Source of the DNA: Galeruca laticollis
Lineage: Eukaryota > Arthropoda > Insecta > Coleoptera > Chrysomelidae
Length of the DNA stretch: 64,000 bases
Direction: 5' to 3'
NCBI GenBank assembly: GCA_963921935.1
Contig: OY998184.1
Span: 30,657,567-30,721,566, forward strand
The stretch's first letter is position 1. Each line of letters opens with the position of its first letter. Positions 54,369-63,757 of this stretch are shown piece after piece. Both the position numbers and the translations under genes were made by a program. Under the pieces are notes generated by a model. The model was given only the letters and a program-made list of their open reading frames with translations. It ran no database searches and was not told where the DNA came from.

Positions 54369-56447
54369 TTAACGCATGTTCAGTTCATTAAAATTGGTTT
54401 CATATTTATAATACGATTTTAATCGTTTTGTATTTCCTAAAAGAGTTGGTTTGGGTAAAATAATTTTCACATCAATGACTGGAACGGTGGCAATGTCTGG
54501 GACAGTTGGAAATATAAAATGTCCTTCAACCTTCGAGGCTTTTCTTAGGAAATTGATTTTGACATCACTAGATACTGATTCTAGTTCGACTACTTTTCCT
54601 GCAAAGAATACATCATTTTTTGCCTTGAATTGTACCAAAACAAAATCATTGGGCTCAGGATCCTTATCAAGTTCTTCAAAGCTTGACGGTTCGACTTCAG
54701 GAATCCACCCGTCCTTATCAGAATCGTATTGGAAAGGTATCTCACTTTCAACTTCGGTATCATCTTCATCGGAAGATATGTTCTTAGTGAGCTGTTCTCG
54801 TTTCTTCGCAAATACGTTTTTTTTGCAAGCTTCCTTTCTTCTCTTCTGTTCTTTTTTTTCCATTTCTCTCTGTTCAATTTTCTCCTTTTCAGGTGTGTCT
54901 GTGGGTATACAACTTTTAGCTCTTTTGTAATTTTCTTTGGCCTGCCTTCGGGTAGCCTTTGAATATCTGGGGACTAACAAAACTGCTGTGGCAGGTTTAT
55001 CTTCAGCTGGATTATCTGTAACCTGTGGTGTATTTAAGGAGGTAGATGGAATTTGTATACAATGGGATATTTCCATAGAAGTTGAGGGTATTTCTTCAGT
55101 AAAATCTTCAATGACAGGTGGGACATCCATAGTCGTTGACGCAGTTTGCTCATTAGCAGTATACAAAGCTGAATCATTTAATACATATCGATCAGTCACT
55201 CAACTACTTAAAAAATCATCAGTGGTGACTATTTCTCGATCAAAAGGAAAAATTGCGGTTTTCTTGAAACCTGCCTTAATATTTAGTGGAGTCATGGATC
55301 GTTCAAATGCCACACCAACACAACCAGCAACTTCATAAATAGATAACGGTGTGCCAGGATGATGTAGAAGCCAGGAATCAACTGCAGAATTATAATATGT
55401 CTTTAACGGAGCAAATATTGATATATCTAACGGCTGTAGCTTGTAACTACAGTGTGGAGGTAGTGTAATAATTGTAACTCCATTATCTTTAGCAATGTTA
55501 AGTGTTTCTATGGTAAGGTGGCTTTCATGATTATCGAATATTAAGATAGTAGGGCTCTTTTTGGAGGATCCACTATATTTTACGAAGTGTTTCATTACAG
55601 ATGGAAATATTCCTCCATCCATCCAACCTGATGAAGTTGCGAGACTTAATGTACCTGATGGGACTCCATTTAATATATGGCTTTTAAATTTTTTTCGTGG
55701 AGACACCATGGCAGGTGTTAAAGTATTTCCACTGGCACTTATTATACAACACGTAGTAATTAATACTCCAAGTTCACCACTGGTACATTGACTGACTTGT
55801 TTAACTCCTTTTGTCGATAATACTTTCTTCGGTTTCTGAATGGTCGTCGTGCCCGTTTAGTCCAAGTTGTAGATGCGAGTGCCATCAGCAAGTGCTTCGG
55901 ACCGATCATATGCATTTTTAAGATTATCAAAGAATAACTTAACGTTATGCTCAATACGTGACGAAGCTCTGGAAAGACTGCACCCTTCAGGCTGCCGAAT
56001 ACTTAACTGTTTGCTTTGTCTTTTTAGAAACCCTTGTAACCAGTGAATTCCAGCCAATATATTTCTTTCCCAACTTAACGGAATTTTCTTTTGATTCATT
56101 TTTGCCATTTAATACGCCAATTCTCGAGTATCTTTTGTTGTTCGTCCATAACACATTTTAGAGCACATGATTACATAATCCACAAGCGCTCTTTCTTCAT
56201 TATCTGTGAACATTAATCTATGTTTATATTGGTTTCTCATGGATATTTGCATGTTAGGGTCCGTCTTTTCTTTTACTTTTTCAACATATCTCTGCAACGT
56301 CTGAAAGGATAAACCGTTATCTTCTGCAGCTTTACGTAGAGACAGTTTTACGCCACCTTCCCCTATCAATACTTGTCGAACAGCTCTTCTCATACATTCT
56401 TCTGAAAACAAACCTTTCTGGCTTTTCCTTTTGCGACCTCTGGACAT
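54369..56447 (-). pseudogene. Pogo-like (CENP-B/jerky-type) transposase, three in-frame stops
   Basis: One frame of 693 codons from ATG at 56,447, broken only by TAA (56,111-56,109), TAA (55,859-55,857) and TGA (55,202-55,200). N-terminal Psq-type helix-turn-helix (LSLRKAAEDNGLSFQTLQRY), then the CENP-B-type DNA-binding part (GIHWLQGFLKR, SLSRASS). The DDE domain begins at RIYNLD (first Asp, immediately before the second stop), then LIFDNHESH (second Asp) and SYKLQPLD (third Asp), so all catalytic residues remain. The tail after the third stop is Lys/Glu-rich with an acidic stretch (SSDEDDTEVESE) and a compact module, as seen in insect relatives. It catalyses cut-and-paste transposition at TA. 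Confidence 0.9.
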
Positions 56448-56488
56448 CTACAAACTATAATTCACCTGATATAACCAGTTCCTTATGT

Positions 56489-56897
56489 CGGCCACCATGA
56501 GACAGTGTCTCAAGTTGGCCCTGAAAATGTGTCTCATGGTGGCCCATTTGCACGTGGTTAGTAGATGTACATACATAATTTTTTTTTGCCATTTCATACA
56601 TTTATGACGAGCGAAAAAATGTTTATTAACAGATCTAAAAAATGGTATAGAAAATTTACCTTTACTAGTTTCATTCTTCTCTTGACGAACGAACGAAAAT
56701 GCACGTCTTAAAAATTTCGATGAGATACACACCCACTGGTGGTCATAACTCTACTAAGACTAACGTACGGTAATAGAAAATTATATTGGTAAACCGGCAC
56801 GTAGTGTTAACTCATTACCTCGACGAACAGAGGTCAACACTATATCTAAACGGAAATATTTAATTTTCTCATAGTGGCCCAGGTCTCATAGAGGCCC
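56489..56897. repeat. Right cluster of the 15-bp pogo-like subterminal motif
   Basis: Copies at 56,489-56,503 (direct), 56,507-56,521, 56,531-56,545, 56,866-56,880 and 56,883-56,897 (all complement). The last is in the terminal inverted repeat. Confidence 0.88.
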
Positions 56898-56908
56898 ACC
56901 CTACCCTA

Positions 56909-57769
56909 TCATGTCGATAGTATAGACCGAAAAAGCAATGACGTCATAAACATAGCCGCTGACAGTTACTGATGGAAAATAAACATTTATTCACGTTTGT
57001 AATATGCTTAAACATGGCTATTGTTAATTTGTCGAGCATTGCGGAGCAGTTTTGTAATGAAATTAAAGTGTTAAAGAAATATGGAGACAGTTTAAACAGT
57101 GGATATGTCGTAGAGATAGAGTATATGATGGAAGTTTGGGAGCGAAGTAATAAGGCATAATTACTGGATAATCACTGCAGTGTCACTTTACAAATGAAAA
57201 ACGAACAAACTTTCAAAATATTACAACGGTCAAGACAAGACATAAGTAAAATCATTGATTTGTTTTCCCTCAGTAACTGTCAGCGAGCATGTTCTGTCGT
57301 CACACTTTTTCGGTCTATGAGCAATGTAAGTTTGTTAAAATGAACTTTTTTTTATTGATTACAATAAAACCAACAAAATTAAAACCATCGAGTATTACTT
57401 ACAAGACGGGGAGAATATTCATAAATACTCGACACTTCCGTCAGTATATTTTAAATTCGTAACTATTGTGATTGATTTGAACCAAAAAGTATAAATTCAT
57501 TTTAAAATGCGTGACTTAAGTGACTTACCAGAAGACTACGGATGTAAAGCATTTGCCATCTGTTGTGTATTGAATAACAATAATAATAGATTCCTGTTGT
57601 ATTTTATGTTATATTTTATTCTTGAACAAACTTATAATATACATGAACATTAAGTAATCTCATTGACAACTATATATTTCCACTGACAGCTGACAAGGGG
57701 CGTTTTCACTAACGTGAAATTATATAAGAAAAACAGAAGTTATTCCATATATATAGCTCCCAAGACATC
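56909..57769. other. No recognisable gene
   Basis: Flank between the two pogo-like elements. 57,713-57,766 matches 58,252-58,303 (about 52 bp, direct). ORF 56,972-57,160 has no motif. The 5' part of the second pogo-like element may lie here. Confidence 0.45.
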
Positions 57770-58736
57770 GATAATGCATTACAGGCTATAGAAGATGGAA
57801 AACAAATTAGAGAGGCAGGGTGAGAATACAATGTACCTAAAGAGTTAAAATATATATCCGAAAGTTGACGAGTGAATGATAAGAGAGTGACACGTGTTGA
57901 TAGAAAAACCGGCACACATTAATAACATTTGCCTAGTGAAAAATAAACAGAATAATAAAGTTTTGCGTTTAATTTTGTGTATATCAAACTGTTATTTCGT
58001 TTAGTTAAGTTTATTCTGGAAAGTTTTTCACTATTTAATGAAATTAACTGTCTCGACCCTTACTTCGTGGAATCTGCTCATAATAGTGTTTTAAATGAAA
58101 CTCACGGTTTCTAGTTAATTCCACAATATAATAAAAGTTATTGAAAATTCTAAAAAATTGACAATTGTTTCGATAAATCAATATCATCGTCAGAGTGACA
58201 GAAGTTCTATTTAAATCTCCAAATACTCATTTTTTTTCTATTTACAGATGTCGTGAAATTATATATGAGAAAAACAGAAGTTATTTCATATATATCCCAA
58301 GACTAATTCATGACAATATGTGACATTATATCATTTTATATATTTTTGTTACTTGACTGTAGAATCTATAATATGGACGACACCGGCATCACGATGAAGC
58401 AAAAAATGCCCTAAGGTGTGCGCTAAGAGGGCTACAATATCCGGCGAGAGAGAAAGAACTTCACTGTCTATTTTATACATGAATCCTGCTATTATACATC
58501 TCCAAAGCTGATACACCCATGAAAGGGAATTCCTGCCATACTCCAAAAAAATGGACCAATAGGAGCATCTCACCAATGCTCCTAAAACGGATGGAATAAC
58601 ACTCATATTGTTGTCGAATGGTTACCACATTGTGATAAGTTTACCGAATCAATTAAAACCGATACAGTTTTATTAATTATGGACAATCACAACAGCCATA
58701 CTTCTATCGCAACATATAATTATTGTGATATTCTCG
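57770..58736 (+). pseudogene. Second pogo-like transposase relic, N-terminal part and part of DDE domain
   Basis: Plus strand. DNALQAIEDGKQIREAG, a stop, then EYNVPKELK (57,770-57,850) resembles the Psq helix-turn-helix start. RIYNMDDTGITMKQKMP (58,365-58,415) is the first catalytic block (Asp in YNMDDTG). IVVEWLPHCDKFTES and LLIMDNHNSHTSI (58,610-58,712) carry the second Asp. Frameshifts and stops elsewhere. Sequence leaves the family at about 58,737; the C-terminal part reappears at 63,758. Confidence 0.75.
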
Positions 58737-59221
58737 TGTAACGAAGCATTTATCAACTCAGGTCGATCAGCACATTTACCTGAGTAGGATTTTCTCTCGA
58801 CCTTGTCTGGTCTAGATCCAGTGTGTTTCGCAGTAGCTGTGCTACGTCAGGCAGGGTGTGATTCTTCATCACGCATACTGCTCTTGGTCTAGCGGATGCT
58901 GTGATCCTTTAAGGTTCTGTGTTGCGCAATTACTAGATACTGGTCACAGAAAACTCCATTGTCACTAGTTCGTTGACCACATTATCCCAGCTTTTACCAT
59001 TTAGCATGTTCACCTTAGGTAGGTCATTAGCCTTACCTGAGTATGGATTGTTTCTCGACCTTCTCTGGTCTAGATCAAGTGTGTTCTGAGGCAGCAGTGG
59101 CACCTTGTGCAGAATGTGATTCTTCATCACGCACACTGGTATTGATCTAGTAGGAGCTCTGGTCCCGAAGACTCTATGTTGCGCGATAATAGACCCTGGT
59201 TGTGATCCGTCGTTTCTCCTC
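58737..59221. repeat. 257-bp tandem duplication, two diverged copies
   Basis: Blocks such as TTACCTGAGTA, TCTCGACCTT, CTGGTCTAGATC, TGTGATTCTTCATCACGCA and TGTTGCGCRATWA occur at 58,776-58,940 and again at 59,033-59,200 with period 257. Possibly part of the LTR-like region that follows. Confidence 0.85.
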
Positions 59222-60250
59222 CTAGGTATGGTAGCTGAACCGCTTGTCACCGTTCATGGAGTGTTGTTCCAGACAACTGGTTCTACCTCTCACGGGGAAA
59301 TGGTTCTTGACAACCGCTGTCTCCCTTCCTGGGGTAAAGTTGTACAAGTAACCATGTCTGGGCTACGATTCGACAACCGCTGTTACCCTCTATGGGCGGG
59401 GTTGCACAAATCACCACGAAGGGGGTACGGTTCGACAACCGCTGTCACCAGTGTAATTAACAGTTGCTGCTGTCACAACACTAATAAATACCGGGTTTCC
59501 CCAGTATTTATTCTATATCTCCCTTTTTAGGCAGCGCTGTCACCAGTCCCTTCAGACACAAGGAAGATCGAGTAAATTCGTCTCCCTGAAGAAGGGTGAG
59601 AGAGGCGTTGCGGGCTCGAACAGCAAGGGTTTAGTGGATTTGCATGAGCCTAAATTATCCGCCAGGACCGGGTTAGTTTGATGAATCGTTCCTCCTGTGA
59701 CGTCAGCAGAGGTACCTAAAGGAATGAAACTATGTGCGGGAGAGAATGAAACGGATCCGCTAAGAACAACAACAATTAACTAAAACTATATAACCCTTAC
59801 CGGTAGTAGTAAGATGGCTGCAATTATCCCTGTTTAACAACTACTAAACGTACCCTGTATCTAATTTTAAATGAGCAACTCTTTCGATGAACTCCGAATT
59901 TCTTATCTAATAAAGCTGCTTAAAAGGAAATTGTAAGTCTGTGGAACAAGTTTCAATGAACCATGTACTTATCTATTGATCATAAACCTAGGAAAATATT
60001 CGTTCTGATAGCCTAGGCCGACATAAAAATTATTTGAAATTAAGTCGGCGATGATGCTGGCGTCATTGCTACGGCCACCTCGTCGGAGAGCTACTCAGTC
60101 GTGGGTTATATACTAGTAGAGACCCAAGGAGTAGGTCTTACCGGTTCTCGGGTAATCCTACTTATTTTTACGTAACGAGACGGAAAGATAAGTGGGCGCC
60201 ACCCTAAGTTCTACTAGTCTATAAGTTACCTAACATCAACTAATCTCAGT
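59222..60250. repeat. Diverged Gypsy-LTR-like segment related to the 17.6- and 26.5-kb LTRs
   Basis: Shares with the Gypsy LTRs the repeated GCTGTCACCAGTNTAAT-type motif, then TCTCCCTG, and GGGCTCGA-type blocks in the same order (compare 59,435-59,620 with 17,949-18,200). A roughly 62-bp unit carrying CGACAACCGCTGT is repeated two to three times at 59,305-59,445. No coding part is attached, so it may be a solo LTR of a related family. Ends not defined. Confidence 0.6.
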
Positions 60251-62503
60251 CAGCAACGCAAGAAGTTGGAAGGTTATATAAAAAAATATGAACAAAGTTG
60301 TTTAAATTTTACAAGTAGTTTTATAGAGTAACATGAAAATTGAGAATTTATTTACAAATGGTTTTATTTATAAAAAAATTATAATTAGAATGGAAATTTT
60401 AAAAAAGAAAATGTTATCAAATTTTACAATTTAATTTATGAGTTTAGAAAAACAAACTGGAATTGAAAGTAATTTAAAATACAAAAAAAATAAAAAATTC
60501 AGATTCTGAAGGAAACTAAAGTTTAGCTGAGAATCGAATATTTTGCGCAAAGTTATAATTCTAATTAGTACAAACTATTAAGTTGATATTATCTGAACAT
60601 TTGTTGGAAACAATCTAAGTTGTCAAAGATTATGGACGTTAGTACTTTCCTTGGTTATTTTTCTTTCCAATGATGATCTGGACGACTTGAAAAGTAGATC
60701 TGGAACCAATCATCTGGCTGTACTACGTTCAACCCCTTCCGTTCTGAATAGAGCTGTGGTCCCAGTAGGTAGAATTCATGAGGAAAAAATTGCTTCTGTC
60801 GCTACGAAGGCTTAGTCTCGTAAAATGTCTTTAGGCCGGTACGGAAAGTTTAAGCTGATAAGGCAAAGTTTATGCCGGTAAGGAAAAGTGCATTTCAAAG
60901 AAATGCACTTCGATACGATAAAATGTCGAACTTGACAATAACTAGATGAATAAAGGGGCGAATGTCCACGCGCATTGGTTTACATATCCAAATGAAACGA
61001 ACTCTTCTGAAAACTTTAAAACTCGGCAAGCGTCGACCAGAAGTATTATTCGATGTTACGAGGGGTAATCGAAATTTACGTTACTCTTTCATCGACGAGA
61101 AATATTATGAGTGGTGAACGAAATTCACGTTGCATCATCAAAATTCAACTTTATATTACTCGAGAAAATACAATTTTGCTGATTAATGACCTATCGGCTG
61201 AAATTAACATATGATCACAAAACGTATGAAATATGGTAGGGTCACTTGACAAGACTCCCGAAATAATCTACTTGGAGTGCCCAAGATATTAAAAATACAA
61301 TTCTTTCTTAATTTATCTAAAATTTAACGTAAGAATAGAAAAACGTGTTTCCTAGTCATAATAAACACATTAACAATTACTTCTGCGTGAAATTCTAATT
61401 CTTACTAGCTCCAAACGAAAAAATGGTCTAGGTTAAAAGATTTTCTCAAAAATTCACTATGCCGCGTTCTCGCCTCTTGGGGGTCAGGGGTCAGCGTGTA
61501 TAGTACGACTATGTTTAATTAATCCTCAAGTTAAACAGCAAAACAATGTTATACCGTTTTTATATAAAAAGAACTCAAAAACTTACAGAATAACCGCTTT
61601 TACTGGATCTCGGTGTGTGAGAGCCCAATGGATATCACGTATTGACGAATCGGGATCTACCGGCACTCGCACCATTAAGTTTAGGATGAAACACTCTCTG
61701 GAGCTTAGGATGAAACACTCTCTGGAACCTTTTCCGGAGTCTGAATGGGGCAATCTTTTGCCGCTGATGATAGTTAGATATCACCCTGCCCACTCAGATT
61801 AGCGACGCAAGGAAAATAAGTGCCAATACACTAAAAAAAATTTAAATAAATTAAATACTTTACCCGTACTGATAAACGTACTCGTAAATAGGGGACGCTA
61901 TCTTGCCCCTACGATTAGGGTCAAAACGACCCAACGCCGTTTGCGAATCAACCACGTCTGTCTCTCGGACCGAACACGTTCCCTTTTTCTATGAATTTGC
62001 CAATTACGTTTTTTTTGGGTTTCTTTCTGCTGTGTAAGCAACTACTTATGTTTTTCTTCGACTTGCACTTTGGATGTATATTTTTTCAACAACGATGTTT
62101 AATATTTTCATTATTCGTGACGACATTATGTAATCTAATTTGAAATACTATGTTTTATTTTCAAATTGTTTTAGTAAGTTGTTATGACTAATCGTGCTCT
62201 TGCAAATAAAAATGTAGGTCAAACGATCGCACAATTTTGTTTTAACTTTGAATTATGTATTCAAAAGGTGTTTACGGATTTAGTAATACAGAAAATTATT
62301 TTAATTTCTTTTTCTCGATAGTCGTACTTATTACATTATTGAAAACAGAGGAATATCCATATGGTTTAGCTTCCATCCCATACTTCCGATAATGTTCAAC
62401 CTTAATATTTAACACTTTCTGGTCCTCCAAAAAATGCTCTATACGGAAATTACGATTTATATTTAACAACTACAGGACATCAAAAAATAAAGAAGTTTGG
62501 TAT
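60251..62503. other. No gene; small repeats
   Basis: AT-rich. Three 20-bp tandem units at 60,833-60,892 are followed by a perfect 11-bp hairpin (60,886-60,896 with 60,900-60,910). A 24-bp exact-type duplication lies at 61,681-61,728. The 61,440-62,000 stretch is less AT-rich and may belong to the LTR-like segment before it. ORF 61,617-61,802 spans the duplication and has no domain. Confidence 0.5.
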
Positions 62504-62923
62504 TATAACCAACCCGTTAATGTGACAGTGACAGTAATAAGTCGGTTAGATATTCTTCTTTCCCCTGATAATTAGTTCTAGGCTAGGTATTCTTTTTTTC
62601 TTGTTAAGGAGTTTTAGGTTAGGTATTCTTCTTTCCCTTTTGAGTTCTCATGTGTCAGTTAGGTTGAACAGCAATAGAATGTTCTGGATTGTTCGATCGA
62701 TGATTCTGGAGGGTGCGAAATGTTATTCTGGAACATTCTGAAACATTCTGGAAGATTGAACATTATTGTTTAAGGGGGTGCGGCGACAGTTGAGAAGATC
62801 AGTTGACAGGAGGGACGGAAGTTGAACGAAATTAGGGGAAATTGTAAACATTCTTGAAAGAATTTTAAATTATATTTCTTGTTGGTGAATAAACTATTTT
62901 GAGAAATCCACTATCGTGTTACA
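62504..62923 (+). repeat. LTR of the tRNA-associated family (copy 1)
   Basis: 420 bp, start TATAACCAACCCG (TG mutated to TA), end ATCGTGTTACA. An AATAAA signal lies at 62,888-62,893, just before the U5-like end. Its 3' end is followed by AT and then primer-site-like tRNA complement, which fixes its orientation. Confidence 0.78.
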
Positions 62924-62925
62924 AT

Positions 62926-62995
62926 TTAACGTGGGGCTCGAATACACAACCCTGAGATTAAGTATTTCATGCTCTACCGACTGAGCTTACCGGGC
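62926..62995 (-). tRNA. tRNA-Lys(CTT)-derived sequence, retro-copied pseudo-tRNA
   Basis: Minus strand: GCCCGG acceptor start, AGCTCAGTCGGTAGAGCATG D-arm, anticodon loop TACTTAA (CTT), then TTCGAGCCCCACGTT T-arm end. It closely follows a canonical insect tRNA-Lys, with about ten changes and the last few acceptor bases lost. It ends 2 nt (AT) from the LTR. No T-run terminator follows. Confidence 0.75.
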
Positions 62996-63241
62996 TTATA
63001 TATCCATTTTCAATCTTCCAGAATGTTTTAGAATGACATTTCGAACCCTCCAGAATAATCGATCGAACAATCCAGAACATCCTATTGCTGTTCAACCTAA
63101 CTGATATGGGACAACGAAAAAGGAAAGAAGAATACCTTACCGAAAACTACTCAACCGAGAAAGAAGAATCCCTAACCGATAAATAATTAACACTGTCATT
63201 ATAATGTCAATGTCATTGATGTCATTGACGGGTTCGTTACA
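62996..63241 (-). repeat. U3 portion of an LTR (copy 2, truncated at the TATA box)
   Basis: Minus strand starts TGTAACGAACCCGTC at 63,241 and ends GGATATATAA at 62,996, exactly where the tRNA-Lys copy begins. It corresponds to the first 60% of the full LTR. Confidence 0.75.
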
Positions 63242-63249
63242 CTGGAGAG

Positions 63250-63336
63250 GTCAGGTTGGCCAAGCGCTCTGAGGCTCCAGATTTAATCTCTGGTTCCCCA
63301 GAGGGAGCGTGGATCCGTGCCCAACACCTGACACCA
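63250..63336 (+). tRNA. tRNA-Leu(TAA)-derived sequence with encoded CCA
   Basis: Acceptor GTCAGGT pairs perfectly with ACCTGAC; D-stem GCC/GGC; anticodon stem CCAGA/TCTGG with loop TTTAATC (TAA); variable arm TCCC/GGGA, as in Leu tRNAs; the T-arm is degenerate. Discriminator A and CCA follow, then AT and the LTR. Nuclear tRNA genes do not encode CCA, so this copy derives from mature tRNA or from primer-site complement. Not expected to be a working gene. Confidence 0.8.
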
Positions 63337-63338
63337 AT

Positions 63339-63748
63339 TGTAACACGATAGTGGATTTCTCGAAATGGATTATTAACAAACAAAGAATATAATTTACAAT
63401 TCTCTCAAGAACGTTTACCATTTCTGGCCAAATCGTTCAACTTTACTTCCGTCACTCCTGTCAACTCCCCTACTCAACAATGGTACCTCCTTATATACTC
63501 ATTTTCAATCTTCCAGAATGTTAGAGAATGAAATTTTGGACCCTCCAGAAGCATCGATCGAAGAACCCAGAACATTATATTGCTGTTCAACCTAACTGAC
63601 ATAGGAAAAGTCAAATGGGAAAGAAGAATACCTAACCTAAAACTATTTAACAGGGAAAGAATAATACCTAATCTAAAACTAACTAACAGGGGAAAGGAGA
63701 ATATGTAGCTAACTTAACAATGTCTCTGTCACTAACGGGTTTGTTACA
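63339..63748 (-). repeat. LTR of the tRNA-associated family (copy 3)
   Basis: Minus strand 410 bp, TGTAACAAACCCG to ATCGTGTTACA. A TATA box (GAGTATATAAGG on minus, near 63,490-63,501) supports this transcription direction. A roughly 36-bp unit is repeated three times in U3 (63,618-63,710). Confidence 0.8.
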
Positions 63749-63757
63749 ATATTGTTG

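Larger units (their letters stand above)
53998..56906 (-). mobile_element. Pogo-like DNA transposon with TA duplication
   Basis: 2909 bp flanked by TA (53,996-53,997 and 56,907-56,908). The ends align as imperfect inverted repeats of about 24 bp sharing GTGGGCC...ATGAGAC. One transposase gene on the minus strand. Eight copies of a 15-bp motif GGGCCACYATGAGAC (or its complement, with up to three changes) cluster near the two ends. Structure is complete; the gene has three stops. Confidence 0.9.
62504..63748. mobile_element. tRNA/LTR composite (TRIM-like units facing each other)
   Basis: Left to right: LTR on plus (62,504-62,923), AT, antisense tRNA-Lys copy (62,926-62,995), U3 part of an LTR on minus (63,241-62,996), short spacer, sense tRNA-Leu copy with CCA (63,250-63,336), AT, LTR on minus (63,748-63,339). 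No coding sequence. Read on the minus strand, the right half is LTR, AT, complete complement of tRNA-Leu, 8 nt, second LTR start, so its internal region is little more than one tRNA. The outer LTR arms look about 75-80% identical, so they are separate old insertions and not a recent inversion. Confidence 0.75.

Noticed and set aside
54369..55199. Independent gene encoding the acidic Lys/Glu-rich 276-aa protein
   Set aside because: It starts with GTG directly after a TGA in the same frame as the transposase; it is the transposase C-terminus.
58349..58606. 85-aa minus-strand ORF
   Set aside because: Antisense to the second pogo-like relic, whose plus-strand motifs explain the conservation.
63250..63336. 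Working tRNA-Leu gene
   Set aside because: Degenerate T-arm, encoded CCA, no T-run terminator, and direct apposition to an LTR.
62504..63748. Recent palindromic inversion of a single LTR element
   Set aside because: The outer LTR arms are clearly diverged (roughly 75-80% by eye) and adjoin different tRNAs.
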